Source of the DNA: Ulva prolifera
Taxonomy: Eukaryota; Chlorophyta; Ulvophyceae; Ulvales; Ulvaceae
NCBI GenBank assembly: GCA_023078555.1
Contig: CM041196.1
Span: 9,628,985 to 9,692,984 of the forward strand
Direction of reading: 5' to 3'
Length of the DNA stretch: 64,000 nt
Shown here: positions 47,403 to 59,550 of the stretch, piece by piece
Layout of the letters: every line of letters starts with the position of its first letter
Position numbering within the stretch: the stretch's first letter is position 1
Position numbers and translations under genes: made by a program
Notes under the pieces: generated by a model
The model's input: the letters and a program-made list of their open reading frames with translations, nothing else
The model's database searches: none
Told to the model about the DNA's origin: nothing

Positions 47403-48742
47403 GCGCGGCGCGCAATACATGGGCGTCATGCATGTGTTGCAGGTGAGATGCAGCCACATGCTGGACGGTGTGCATGGGCGAGCTCGGCTGGTCTGCGAGT
47501 AGATGCTTCAGGTAGAGGGTCAGTGCACGGGCTCGACGTGCCAAACACACCAGGCACAGAGGGGCGCGTGTGTGTGTCTGTGTGGCATGAGCAGGGGGCT
47601 CACCCGAGAGGGAGGGGGAGGATGGGTTCAGGGGTGGGCCGAGATCGGCGGGTGTGTGGCTCCAAGCGCACCTGGGCGGAGCCGACTGGAAGCCGTCTGA
47701 GGGTCGTACACATCCTGTCAGAAGATGCGCTGTGCGGATCGCACGGCGTATTTGTTGCGCCGTACCGCACAGCGGCTCGCGGGAAGCTTCCGGGATGTTC
47801 AGTGTGCTGCAGGACCTCAGCTGCGCAGCCGGACTCAATCGAGGGTGGTCAGCTGCGCGGGGCAAGCGTGCATTGTTCTGGCCTACGCCGTGTGATGGCG
47901 GAGGGATTCTGTGGGGCACGGGGTGGGTGTCCAGAGTCTAGTCTCCTGAGGGCCTTGTATGTAAAGTAGGAGGTAAACCTCACTGCGCTATGCTGCGCTA
48001 TGCTGTGCTATGCTGTGCTATGCAATGTTGTGCTATGCTGCGATGTTTGCTGGTAGGAGTGCAAAGGATTGAATTGGTCAGAGGAGTGACTGCTGGACCC
48101 AGCGCGAGCAGAGAGCGTGTATGACAATGGTCACTGGTGTGACGATTTAACGCTGGGTTGACAGCACACTGCAGGCTTCTGCATGAAGCTTTGAGAGCTC
48201 AGAGCTAGTGAGTGGCCACTGGTGAGTTGCAATTGAGTTGTCAAATGTTCACTGCTGGTGCCTATACTCTGTCGTTGGGGATCTGCTGCTGATGAAAGAT
48301 GTGTACGAAAGATACGTGCCACTGCGCACACATTGCATGACACTGACAACACCTGGGCTACACAGAATATGCATACATAGCGTACATTTCTTCTCCCGCT
48401 GTGGCGCTATGTCACACACAGTGCTTGTTCGTCCGTTCAACAGCACGCTGGTGGCGAAGCTCTGTCCACCACTGTAACTCCTCATCACTGGATCGTGTCC
48501 TTGCTCCGCTGGCACTACATTCAGACAAGCGATATGGCTGGCCGCATGAATTGCACCTGTGGCCACAATGCCGGCCCTCTGCGACACCCATACAAAGCAA
48601 CATGCGGCAGTGCACAGGACTGCCACACAGCTGCCTGCATCTGACATACCACGTACGCACGGTACGCACGGCGAGCTGTGGTGCGCTACGGTGCCACCTG
48701 GACGCCGTGCAGCTGCCACCGCCACGCGCAGCAGACGAACGG
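47403..48742. other. Convergent spacer with a short tandem repeat
   Basis: Between the CPP1-like gene and the carrier gene, which converge. No supportable coding region. It contains a 10-bp tandem repeat at 47984-48044. Confidence 0.45.
47984..48044. repeat. 10-bp tandem repeat (TGYGCTATGC)
   Basis: At least four adjacent TGCGCTATGC/TGTGCTATGC units, an interruption (AATGT), then a further unit. It lies downstream of the possible TGTAA of the CPP1-like gene. Confidence 0.85.
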
Positions 48743-50556
48743 TCACCGCAGCACGCGCTGCGCGGCCTCCCATGCCATCCACTGCGCAGCGTTGGCGGGG
48801 AAGGCCCGCAGCAGCGTCGGCGCGAGGCCGCCCCACCAGCAGCGCAGGCCCCCCTCCCGCCACATCGCCCGCATCACCGCCGCCAGGCCCGCGTCGTGGC
48901 GCCCACCCCGGAACTCCGCCTGGATGCGCGTCTTGGCCGCGTCTATCGGCAGCACCGTCGCCCACATCGCACACCCGGCGACGCCGCCGGCCGTGACGGT
49001 TCCGAGGAACTCCCGCGCGGCGGCGGCGGGGCCGGCCGCCGCGGCCTCGGCGCCGCATGCCGGCTTTGCTGGTACGAGTGTGCGCTTGGCCACCTGCATG
49101 CATGGCTGCTTTTTGAGCCGGGTCACGATCATGCTTGCAGCTTCGACAAGGCATGTCTGTAGCCGGAAATATTTTGTGGACAGAGTCGCTGGGGTGGGCG
49201 GCTTGTTCCTCGTCTAGGGCATGCAGCTGACGCCTGCGGCTGTGTTTGTTGCCCCGAGATGCAGTCGGCCTGAAAATGACACCACTGTTGACTGTGAATT
49301 GCAAGTAGACAAGGGACAGCGACATAGGTAATGTAATTAACAACACGACGAGGGCGTGTGCGTCTGATCAACCTCAGCATAACAGGGCATTCAACAGGGA
49401 GGGAGGTCACCTCGTAGGTCGTGAAGAATATTGCATTGCCCGGGACCTCTCGGGCGAGCGTGGCCGGCAGGCCCCGCAGGAGCCCCCTGGGGCCCTCATT
49501 CGACAGTGTCAGCCTGAGGCACCTCAGAGGTGACTTGTAGTAGTCAGGATGAACCTGTAGGCGGGGAAACAGGTCACACTGGATGGCCAGTTCAACCAAG
49601 GAAGTGCACGGACGTCGGTGAAATGGTGTTGAGCACAGACGTCTTGAGAACATTATGTGCTATATGAATCAGCGGGTGACAAGTTGTGCATTCATTGGCC
49701 AGTTCGTCTGTAAGGTCGCAGTTCAGGTGGTGACAGAGCTGGACTTGGTGTGCGAGGTGGTGACACCACGAACCTGCATCCGGCATTTGACCAGCTCTGT
49801 TGGCGAGAGGATGAAGCTCAGAGCAAATCCCGATGCCGCTGCTGCAATCGCAACGTTTCGTAGGGACGGTGCTGGCGCTGTGGGCTCTGTGGGTGGAGTC
49901 GTGGCTTGGTTGGCTGCTGGTCTCCATAGGTCCTCATCCTGCAGCACCGCGGTTCCTGGTGGCCTGCTTGACGGCCTTTTTGGTGTAACTGGCGTAGACG
50001 TTGATGTTTCTGTGTTGTTTGTGAGAGGATGCGGGTGAGACCGCCGCACCTCGTTGCTGACATTGCCACTTAAGTGCTGCAGAACGGTGCTGTAGACAAG
50101 ATAATTCACGCCAGTCTCCACGGCCCCTCCAACAATTGGAGAGGAGACTCCCGAGAATAATCCGCTAACCTGAATGTCATCACGTGTCGCAGGTAGGGCT
50201 CTCGGCCTGAGCCCAGCGACGATGTACGGCTTGAACCAGTGCAACTCACACGCTAGCGCAAACAATCGCTCTGAAAGCCTGACTGGCCGCAAGTGGATCA
50301 GGACGCATCTTCCTATTGTCGAAAACACATCGGAAACACATCGTGACCAGGAGAAGCGCACTCCCCGGTGGTTCAGGATGTGCGAACAGCACTGAATTGG
50401 TCCTGTAAAACGTCCCGGGCTGCTGTTTTGCAGTGTCACTTTAACTGTGTCAAACGGATATCCTACGAAGACGTTGACTGCACCAGCTATGCAACCGCTG
50501 GCATAATCTTTTGCCCAGGGGGATAAGCGTTTGCCTGCATCGTGATCACTGACCAT
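48743..50556 (-). CDS. Mitochondrial carrier family protein (BAC/ornithine-carrier-like)
   Basis: Five exons, 50556-50362, 50169-50050, 49938-49774, 49554-49411 and 49093-48743, give 324 aa, the usual size for this family. All three carrier repeats show the signature at the end of the odd-numbered helices: YPFDTVKVTLQ, SPTELVKCRMQ and LPIDAAKTRIQ. Each is followed by the usual Gly-rich half-repeat (for example EGPRGLLRGLPATLAREVPG). PTELVKCRMQ is characteristic of ornithine and basic-amino-acid carriers (SLC25A15, plant BAC1) in the inner mitochondrial membrane, so exchange of basic amino acids is the best guess; substrate residues were not checked. The 111-nt intron 50049-49939 is open and in frame, so its retention would add 37 residues between the first and second repeats. 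The last acceptor carries CATGCATGCAG. Confidence 0.9.
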
Positions 50557-51230
50557 TCCGTCACGACAAACAATTCTCGCAGGCGAACTGCATTTTCACA
50601 ATTCTACGACCAGAGGTACAGCACTTGCATATTGTCTGTCACCTGAATCATTGTGCACATGCACACACAGGTGAACCAGGCCGATGATGGCTGAGGCCCG
50701 CAATGATGACAGCGTTCTTAACAATAGGACCCCGATCACAGCAGCCGGGCGTCACCGTCCAGCGCTAAGTACAAAAAATTTTGAAACTTATTTGAGAGTC
50801 CACATCTTCTGGCGCTCCCACCACAGGCAAGCAGGAGACCAATGTGGTACCGCCGGCAAGATGAGCAAATTGTGGCGTGAGGGCCTTCTCACAGATCTTG
50901 CAAGGCGGTTCTGGGCCTCTTCGTCGGTCTCGGTGGTACTTCAAAGTCCAGGTCCGTCTCTGATGGCTCTTGTCCGACCGTGGCATCTGCATAGCACAAT
51001 TGCGTGCTGAGTTGTGACTGAATGCAAGGGCCAGCCTGGCAAAATCCAGTGTCTCAAACACCAGCACTGTGAGCTCCGACACCGCCGAATGCGGGTCCCT
51101 AGGAATGAAAAAAATAATTCTTGTTTCACTCGAATTTCCCTGCTCGCCGGCGCACGTGCCCAGCTCAGGTGCCCAAAGATGCGCGCCAAGTAGCCTCAGA
51201 CACACAGTTAATGCGGCCATTCCACGCGTA
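50557..51230. other. Spacer between two minus-strand genes
   Basis: Promoter and 5' UTR region of the carrier gene and the 3' region of the next gene upstream on the same strand. No coding frame that I can support. Confidence 0.4.
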
Positions 51231-54200
51231 CTATCTCGAGATAAGCTTTTCCGCGACAACCGATTTCGATGCAGCGAGAACAGATCCATCGCAGCTCCGA
51301 CCCATCGCAGGAAATTCCTGCGGCATCGTTCCCACGACGTTCGTCTCGGACGCACGACGCTGGCAAGATGCAGACCGGCAAGTATACGCGGCCCAGCTCG
51401 CACCTTCCATGCCATCGTACACATGAATCGAGTTAGCCGCGGCTGGCCGTGTCCGTGAGAACGTGCTCCGCCCAGCAGGCAACGCCGGCTGCCCGACCTG
51501 CGCCCACTCCATGCGGCGGTCACCGCCGGCGCCGCCTCCCCGGTCCCGCACCCGGAACTCGTCGTCCATATCAATGTCCCCCAGTAGCCGCCGCTCACGG
51601 GATCCCAGCGCGTCCGCGGCGCCCTCCGCCTCCGCGGCAGCCTTCTTGCCGCGGCCGCGCTTCTTGGCCCCTTTCCCAGCACCCGCCGCACCCGCAGGCT
51701 CGCCGTCGGTCGCCCCGCGTTGCGCCGCCGCAGCCGCTTGTGCAGCGCCGCGCTTTGGCGGCTCCTTCGCGGCGCCTTTGCCGCGCGCAGCCGGCGCCGG
51801 TGCGGGCTCCGCTTCGGCGGGGGGCTGCACGGCGGGGCCGAACTGCGTGGTGTACGAGAGGTACACAGGCTCATCTGTCCGTGGGTCACGGCCGGCCTGC
51901 ATCGCACGAGCTCGTACCAGTGAATACACGCCCCCCAGCATCCACCAGCAAGGCAGGACGTGCCGGACGCGTATCCAACAGTTCATGCATGAGCAGACAG
52001 ACACGTACACCCTGACATTGCCGGCCTCCTCATCTTTGTGCTCAGCACACATGCACACTGCCGCTGGAACACACCTCGAGCTCGGACACCGGCACAAAGT
52101 CCCTGAGCGCCGTCCACCACGGCAGGCCCTCCTGTCCGAGGCCCCCCGGCGGCGGCCCGGAGCCCTTATACACGTCCGGGCACGTCTGACGCGCATCATG
52201 CATGCGCAGAGCCGACGCGGCGACCCCGGGTAGGGCACGCGCGTCCGCGGCGCTGCCGCCGCCGCGGCCAGGCGCCGCAGCTGCAGGCGCGGCGGCCGGC
52301 CGTGCGCGGCTCGGTGCCGCCGCGCCGGCCTGCGTCCCGCTGCGCTGGACCGCGGCGGCCTGCCCGAGCCGCAGCGCATCAAACGCGTTGGGTGCCGCGG
52401 CGGCTGCGTGTGCCGGGGCCGCAAACGCGTCGGGTGCTTGCGCTGCGGCCCCCGCCCCGCCGAACACTGCGCCACGCCCCACGTCGTCCGTCAGATCAAT
52501 CGGAGATCCGCCCGCTCCCCCGCCCGCCATGCCCGCTGTTCCCCCTCCGAACGGGGATGGGCTGCGAGGGGCGGGCGGCTGGGCTGGCGCAGCGTGCCAT
52601 GCCGCATCCCCGGTCCAGGCACTGCCAAATCCCGCGTGGCCTGGTGCTGCGTGCTGGGCGCCCCAGTCCTGCCAACCCTGGCCCTGCGCACCAGGGCCCC
52701 GTGGGGCCCCTCCACCATCCCAACCCCCGGCCCCATCGAGCCCGCCTCGATCATGCACAGACGTCTCCGCCAGGCCCCCCATCGCATCGGGCTGCGCGCC
52801 TCGCGCGGCATCACCTCGCCCCACCCCGCCATACCCTTGCTCACCGCAAGCCTTCGCACCCCAGCCACCAGCATGCATGCCCGCCGCGTGCGGACCGACA
52901 CCGGCTGCTACCCCGGAGCCTGCACCCGCGCCGGCGCCCCAGTCCTGCACGCTCGCGCCGGCCTGTGGCCATGCATGGCCGCCTTCACCCCCCGTCTGAC
53001 GCACAGCTGCTGTGGCATGCTGCCACCGCTGCTGCTCGCCAGCGGCGCAGCCCGATCCGTGAGCGCCTCCAGGAACAGCGGGCCGCGCCTCGCCTGGGGC
53101 GGCATCTTGAGGGGGCATCTCCTGCTCTTCCGCCGCGGCCTCCTCCTCCTCCTGCTGCTCGGCCCACCGCAGCTCGTCGTCAAAGTCCCAGGACGGTGCA
53201 GCACGCACAGCACGCGCTGCAGCCGGGCGCGGCTCTTGAGCGCAAGCACCGAAAGGCGGCGCCGATGACGGCGCAGCAGCCGAATGTGAACCCGCAGCCG
53301 GAGGCACGTGCGCCGGTGCCTCCGGCACAGCACGCAGCACAGCATGCCCATCCGTGCCGTTGATGCGCGTCTGCGCCGCACCCTGTGCTTCCGCACCATA
53401 GCCACCGCCCCCCCCACCCTGCGGCTCTTCCCCAGCAAAGGCGCCATCGCCATCGGCTGCCCCGCCGGCTCCAACTCCCGGTGCGTGCGGCACATGCATA
53501 TCGTTTGCTGCCGTGCCGTCGTCTCGCGTGTCTGCGTCCTCTGCCGCATGCCACTCCTCCGCTTGTGGGCCGCATGCATGCGCCACTGCGGCATGCGCAC
53601 CGTCCGAGGCGCCGTGAGCATGAGCAGCCCCCGGCTCCTGCCATTCTGAGCCATCCCATGCACCATACGCATCATCGCCGGCATCGTCATCCCAGCCCCA
53701 CTCCTCTTCCTGTGCAGCCCGCTCCTCCGCCGCACCCCCGCCCTCGCCCTCAAGCCCCACTGCATACCCCCCCTCGTCGTATTCAGCATCCATCCCACCA
53801 AACTCCGCCGCGTCCGGCGTCATCACGTGCACTGCGAGCGGCCCTCCAGCCCACGCCCCTCCCTCTCCCCCTCCTCCGCCACCATACTCGCAGCCCCCCC
53901 ACGACGGCGCTGTCGCTCCCGCCCCCGCCCCCGGACCCCCCCCGGCACCATGCGCCCCCATAGAATTCCCCGGCGGCTGCCATCCACCGCCGAAGCCGCC
54001 TGCGGCAGCACAAAGCGCTGGCGGTGTCGTCGACGCCGGCCACGGCCTGCTGTGGCTCCCTGCATCCCCAGTTTGCCCGCCTCTTTGCTCTCCGGCATGC
54101 CCGCCGTGATGCGCTGCCGCCGCAGTGGCCTGAGGGCCATTCGGGATCGGTTCGTACGATCCCTGCCCGAGCGCAGCCGATGCAGTGCCGGCAGTCGTGT

Positions 54201-56650
54201 CCCACCATGCGGGCGCCACGGCGCTGTTGCGGCCATCGGCGCGCCATGCATGCATCTCATGCGCCACCGCGCCGCTGGCCGGGGCAGGGGTGGCGAAACT
54301 CCCCGCCACAGCGGACAGCATGCCGCCCACCGGGTCGGGTGTGGCTTCGCCGTGGCGCGCCGCGGCCGCGCCGAGCGAGGGCTGCGTGGTGACGGCTCGC
54401 AACGGCGACGGGGCAGCGGAGCGTGCGGCAGCCGCTGCCGCCTGGATGCGCGCGCGCTGCTCTGGAGTCAGGGACAGGAGCTGCCGGCTGATTGCGGAGA
54501 GGCCCCGCGTCGCGGCGCCGGGTGTAGCTGCGGCAGGGCACAATGGCCGTGCAGCACCTGCAGCGGCACAACAAGTGAAAGACATCACTTGAGCATAGAG
54601 CACGGCGCAGCAGCACACCGGTGCAGCCTCCAAGGTTGCCAGGAAACGAGAAAGCCCAGACGCGACACCTAGAATGCATGCAGCACCTGCAGCAAGAGAA
54701 AGGCATGCCATGAAGGTGTCCTGAAGGGGCCGCCGCACGGCAGCACACCGGTGTAGCCTCCAACCAGAGCAGGACCCAAGAACCCCGGACGTCACACATT
54801 GCACGCACGCATGGCATACGCCCTACTTTAGCAGCTCAACTTGACCTGACCGGGACTGTTGGCCTTGAATCACTTTCACATACAACGGCTCACCTGCGCT
54901 GCATGGCTGCCCATGGTGTGCAAGGAGAGGCCACGTGGCGCGTGTGCCTCGGGTGTCAGCAGCCTATGCATGAGCTCTGCTGCTGTGCAGTCGACACCTG
55001 CTCCACCACATACGGGGCTAGGGCAGAGTGAGCGAGCGGATAGCAGCCAAACGCGGCAAACTCAAATTCACCGTACAGGGGCATAGCAGTACAACATTGG
55101 CAGCTGTGACACATACATTGAAGCCACGTCTGGATAGTCATGCACCCGCATGCGGGCGTCTGAGGACACGTGATACAGCCACACAGGAGGCTGCAGCCTA
55201 TAAAACTCTGCACATACACGCATGGCAAAGCCATCGCCGCACAGGGCCACCTCAGCCGACCCTGCTCAGACGCACAGTGCGCTAGGTCCGTGTGAAGGAC
55301 GTTCAGCTTGCCAGCCCGGGGTAAGCAGCGCCTCTGGAGGCAACAATGCACCCAGCTAACAAAATCAAACGCACCCGCCGAAGGTGTCGTGGTGACGGCC
55401 CGCTCAGGCTGCACCATGTTGGCGCCCCCACCCGCACACCCCGGCGACCCCGGCATCGCGGCGGCGCCGCCACCGCCGCGCTCGTCCGCGGCGCCCCGCG
55501 CAGCCTCGGCCGCCACGGCGCCCGCCCGCCACTCCACCCTGGGGCTCTGTGCTGGCGCAGCAGGGAAGCCTGCAGCCGCGTCGGCGGGCGGCAGCGGCGC
55601 CGCAGCGGCCATAGCGCCCGGCCCACCGTGGCACCCTCCCGTGCGTACCACGCATGCAGCCTCGTGCTGCACGATGCCGAGGATCGGGCTGCGGCGGGGG
55701 CTGCCGGCGGACACACCTCCGGCGGCTCTGTCATCGCCGGGGGCCGCCGACGCTGCATCGTGGCCCGCCCCGGAGGACAGCCCTGCAAGCGCCGCCGCGT
55801 GGCTTGACGCACCCGCTCCCCCCGCCGCCGCAGGGACGTCAATGCGTCCTGCACAGACCTCTGTGGATGTTGGTGGCACGCCGCTCTGGCAGCCGGCCCA
55901 GGCCACACACTGCACTGGCTCTGTGTACGCAAGGGGTGCAGCACTGTGTGGCCGATGCGGAGGCTTGCAACGGCTCCGTGTGCATGCAGGCGGCAGGGCG
56001 CAATGGACAGACGCCACGCCCACACGCCCATCAGAGTCTGTCCCATGTGGTTGCTGCGTTGGGCGCCAGTGAGAGGCCGTAGCAGTACATAGGCTAGATG
56101 TACCGTATTACGGAGAGTTCCCGAATGCTGGTGTACATATCGTGACATACACATGCACCCTAAGCGACAGCGGGAACCGCTCACCTGCCACAGTGGCTGC
56201 CTGCGGCACTGTAAGTTCTGCCGGCTCAGGGGAGTCACCGCGAGTGGCCGCGGCGCTGCCAGCCGCGGCCGGTGACGACGGCGCCGAGGCCGAGGCCGCG
56301 TGCGGGGAGCAGGGGCTTGCATGCAGGCTGACGCGCCGCGCGAGGCGGCCTTTGCAGCGGGGCGCAACAGTCGCCCGCTGCGTGCTGGGCGCTGTGTGCT
56401 GCGTGCTGGGCTGGCTACCTGCCGACGACCCGCCGGCAGCGGCGGTGGCAGGCGCGCTGTGGAGCGGGCCAGTGGTGGGGGTCTGTGGCTGCTGGGGCGG
56501 TGTGGCGGCCGCAGCAATGGCTGTGGGCTGCAGCAGCGGGGGCGTGTTGGTCACGCCTACTGTGGCTAGGGGCGGTGCATCGGAAGCGGCCACGGCGCTC
56601 GTCTCTGGGGTCGAAGCAGGATGCGGGTTGGGGCGAAAGGTGGTCGTCAT
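51231..56650 (-). CDS. Large low-complexity protein, function unknown
   Basis: Four exons, 56650-56185, 55848-55375, 54557-52075 and 51896-51231, join with matching phases (1, 1, 0) and give 1362 aa. Exon 1 is Pro/Ser/Thr-rich. Exons 2 and 3 are Ala/Gly/His-rich and disordered-looking. Within exon 3 there is a helix (SLTPEQRARIQAAAAAARSA), a SPIDLTDDVG segment resembling a SUMO-interacting motif, and a folded-looking end (GLPWWTALRDFVPVSELE). Exon 4 continues AGRDPRTDEPVYLSYTTQFG, then a basic Lys/Arg/Ala segment and DIDMDDEFRVRDR. I do not recognise the family; a nuclear role is suggested by the basic patches and SIM-like motif only. Exon 4 may end earlier, at a GTGCG donor after HVYDGMEG, with further exons downstream. 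Intron 2 contains a duplicated acceptor. Confidence 0.68.
54551..54763. repeat. Degenerate 84-bp duplication containing a 3' splice site
   Basis: 54551-54633 and 54680-54763 share GCAGCACCTGCAGC at one end and CAGCACACCGGTGYAGCCTC at the other, with similar length (83 and 84 nt). On the minus strand the first carries the acceptor of exon 3 and the second carries a matching CTGCAG 129 nt upstream of it. Confidence 0.75.
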
Positions 56651-57283
56651 GTGTGTAGGATGGTGTGGTGCATCCGAAGGACACGGCCTTGCGGCGCTGC
56701 GTGGGGCATGGTCAAGACTCCAGCGATGGGGTTGTGGTGACTGGACTGGACAGCTCCGCTGCAAGTGTCCCTGCTGGCGGGACTGGAATCGTCGTGCTGA
56801 TGAAGGAGTGTCTGGAACCACAGGCGGAGGCGCCTGGGCGCTTGTCGCATGAATCGATCTGGTAGGAGAGGCTTGTTTAGGGCTGCACGGGGGGCTGAAT
56901 GACCGTGGCCGCTCCTGAGCGCTGCTGGGCCGGCGGTGTGTGGCATTGTGGATCACTGCGCCAGTGTGTTCCTCAGGCAGGCTGTTGCTTGTTACAGCCC
57001 TGGGAATGCCGACTGGATTTTCGGGGCAGGCTGCGAGCGGTACTCGAGCCTGATGCTCTGAGATTGGCTGTTCCCGCCTGTCCTTCGGCACTTGCGATGC
57101 ACAGGCGGGGCGCACGGCTTGGGCATGTAGGCTAGGTTTATGTGCCTTTGCAGCAGAAAACGAGGTGTGTTCAGCTCGACCACCAGGTCCTCGCTTTTCC
57201 AGCTGTGAAAAATTGTGATGATGCTTTTTATGTATCTGATGGGTATTTGTTCTTGCGGCTGTGTTGTGTGGGAGCTTCTGCAG

Positions 57284-57660
57284 GTGGGTTGTCGCATGTT
57301 TCGTCACCTGAGGCACGCCGCCTGGCTGTGGCTTCCTTCCAGACGGTCCTGCATAACGAAAGCATGTTTAAGATTGTTCGGCGGGCGCAATTGTACGTGC
57401 TGGACAGGCACTCGCTGTCGATACTGCAGAATGGGCTCAAACTCTGCTGTGGGCTCAGCAGCCTCTCCGAGGACGCACTGGAAGAGTTTGTAGGGACAAG
57501 CCACTTTTCAAGAGAGATATTGGAAGCTGCGTTGGTTTCAGATTTTCCTGCCTGTTTCGCAGAATTCCTGCTGTGCTTAACCAGCCCGAGGACCGGAGGT
57601 GACATCGCGCCGAAACAAGCACATCGCAAAAGCACGGACTTGCGAATGACAATCCGCTAG
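57284..57660 (+). CDS. Possible exon of an unknown plus-strand gene
   Basis: After a CTTCTGCAG acceptor an open frame runs to a stop at 57660. Its translation has balanced composition and helix-like patterns (SFQTVLHNESMFKIVRRAQL, YVLDRHSLSILQNGLKL, then a Leu/Glu-rich stretch), unlike the random frames nearby. The same frame is open upstream to 57142. No partner exon was found, and I do not recognise the family. It lies upstream of, and opposite to, the start of the large low-complexity gene. Confidence 0.3.
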
Positions 57661-59550
57661 TACTGATGTGTCGCGGATCAGTGCGTGTTGAGCGATGTTT
57701 GACGTCCTGCAATTGAATGTTCCACCGCGGTGCTGGCTCGGCGAGGCGCGTACACACTGTGACAACAATCGCGCGCGCTCAAGGCAATGCGCCTTCGCGC
57801 CATGTCGTGGCGAGTGCATCAGGCACTCTTGTGACCGCATTTAACCGAATGTGCCCACTTCTATCATGCACCGTAAAGTGACCAGGTTGACTATGCTGCG
57901 CGTCAACGTTATCTGCATGATGCCGACGATGTCTGCACGCAGCGCACCCGTAATTCACGGCGGGCGAGTTCACAGCATAAATGGTCGGCTACAACTGGAT
58001 ATGGCCTTACGTGCACCACTTTCGCGTGAGCATAGCGTGTGCAAGCGCCGTCGCAGGGTGGTGTCCTGAAGCGATTGATCCGCACCCGAACGGTGGGAAG
58101 CTTGGGGTTGTCTAGCCACAGATTGTAGGTTAATCTCAATATCGCACATGGCAATGTTGGATACATCGACGGTTAAATGACAATTCAGTCCACCTGTTGC
58201 AGATGCCAGCTGCTTCCTCGTGCAACTTCACAAAGCGAGAATTTCACGTGATTGCATGTCCATGTCCTCCAGCGCACTCTCGCTGCGGGTGTTGCAGCAG
58301 CAGGTGAGAAATTATTACCAGCGAATCTGGGCTGTGCCACCTCGGGAAAGATGCCCACGCAAACGAGAACCCAGGTATGTGGATTGGCTACCCACTCAGA
58401 TGCGCATCCGCAGCTCTACCAGGTAAGCACAAGGGCAACTAATGTAGGGGGAGTAGTGTACAGCGCAAGGCTCTCACTGCAGGGCTCTCAGTGCGCTCTG
58501 GTTTCAGGGAGTCAGCAGCACCACCACCCCTGCGCATCCTCACAGCAGCCGCAGCCAACACAGTGAACAATAGCCAATACCACACAACCCGTCTACAACC
58601 AGAGCACCTGCGCCCTGGCAGCGCTCACACCCACGCCGACACCTCTGACAGGCCACCAGGGATGCTCTCACACCTAGCCATCTCTCGAGCCCAGGAGGCC
58701 CACTCTCGAGCCCAAGAGGCCCAGGTGACATGCGACAAAGTACGTCCCAAGGCAGCTAACAAACCATCCTTGCATACCACGCCTCGCCGGGCCCTCCCCA
58801 GGTCCATCTGCACGTTGGCCGCTGCAGTTTGCCCCACAGCATGGCAGCCCAGAGCGGGCGGAGGATCACTGCTCAAGCACTCAAATCATGTCATACGGCC
58901 GAATTTTTCGCCCCGCAGAACCTTATGGATACGTATCACTGCACTAATGCCCAACAAGTCCTAAACCCGTCTCTCATAAATATACCAGTACATCAGGAGA
59001 GCCGCGCACGGCATCTCCCGGATGCATGATCTACATGCATGCAAGCAACAGCGGCATCTCGCCGCTTATTCCGGGGCGCTACGCCCTCGCAGCGCGCCTT
59101 AGTTCCCCAAACACAATCACAAAACTGGGAGCTGGTCCGCAATGAGGGCCGCTCACACAGGCGGCCAATGCGCACGGCGCTGCATGCATGCAGGCGCCCT
59201 GTGCTAGAAACGCAGCAGAAAGGCTCGATGAGTGGCCGCGCATCTGCATCTATTCGCGCTGCCGCCGGTCGCAACCCGAAAGCCTGTTTCCAAAGTAAAA
59301 CTGAGCTCACGCAGCTCCATTCCTGTGGAATTGAGCCAGCACTGCGTGCGCAGGCCCACAGCGGGGCCGATGCGCCGCCAGCAACTCACATGCATGCCTA
59401 ACATGCACTAGCCACCGCCTGCACTGGCGCCTTGGCACAGCCTCCTGCAGAGGAGCAATCAGGATTCTCCCCCGTCACCACCCCACCCACCCCCGCATCT
59501 GAGCCGACGCAGTCACGTCCATGCTGTGTATGCATGCTGTGTATGCATCG
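57661..59550. other. Intergenic, no clear gene
   Basis: No domain or consistent exon chain. It contains a 21-bp tandem duplication at 58682-58723. The plus frame at 58252-58566 is not convincing. Confidence 0.4.
58682..58723. repeat. 21-bp tandem duplication
   Basis: CTCTCGAGCCCARGAGGCCC occurs at 58682-58702 and 58703-58723, differing by one base. Confidence 0.85.

Noticed and set aside
52202..53363. Long plus-strand Pro/Arg-rich frames
   Set aside because: Complement of the 2.5-kb exon of the minus-strand low-complexity gene; high GC keeps all frames open.
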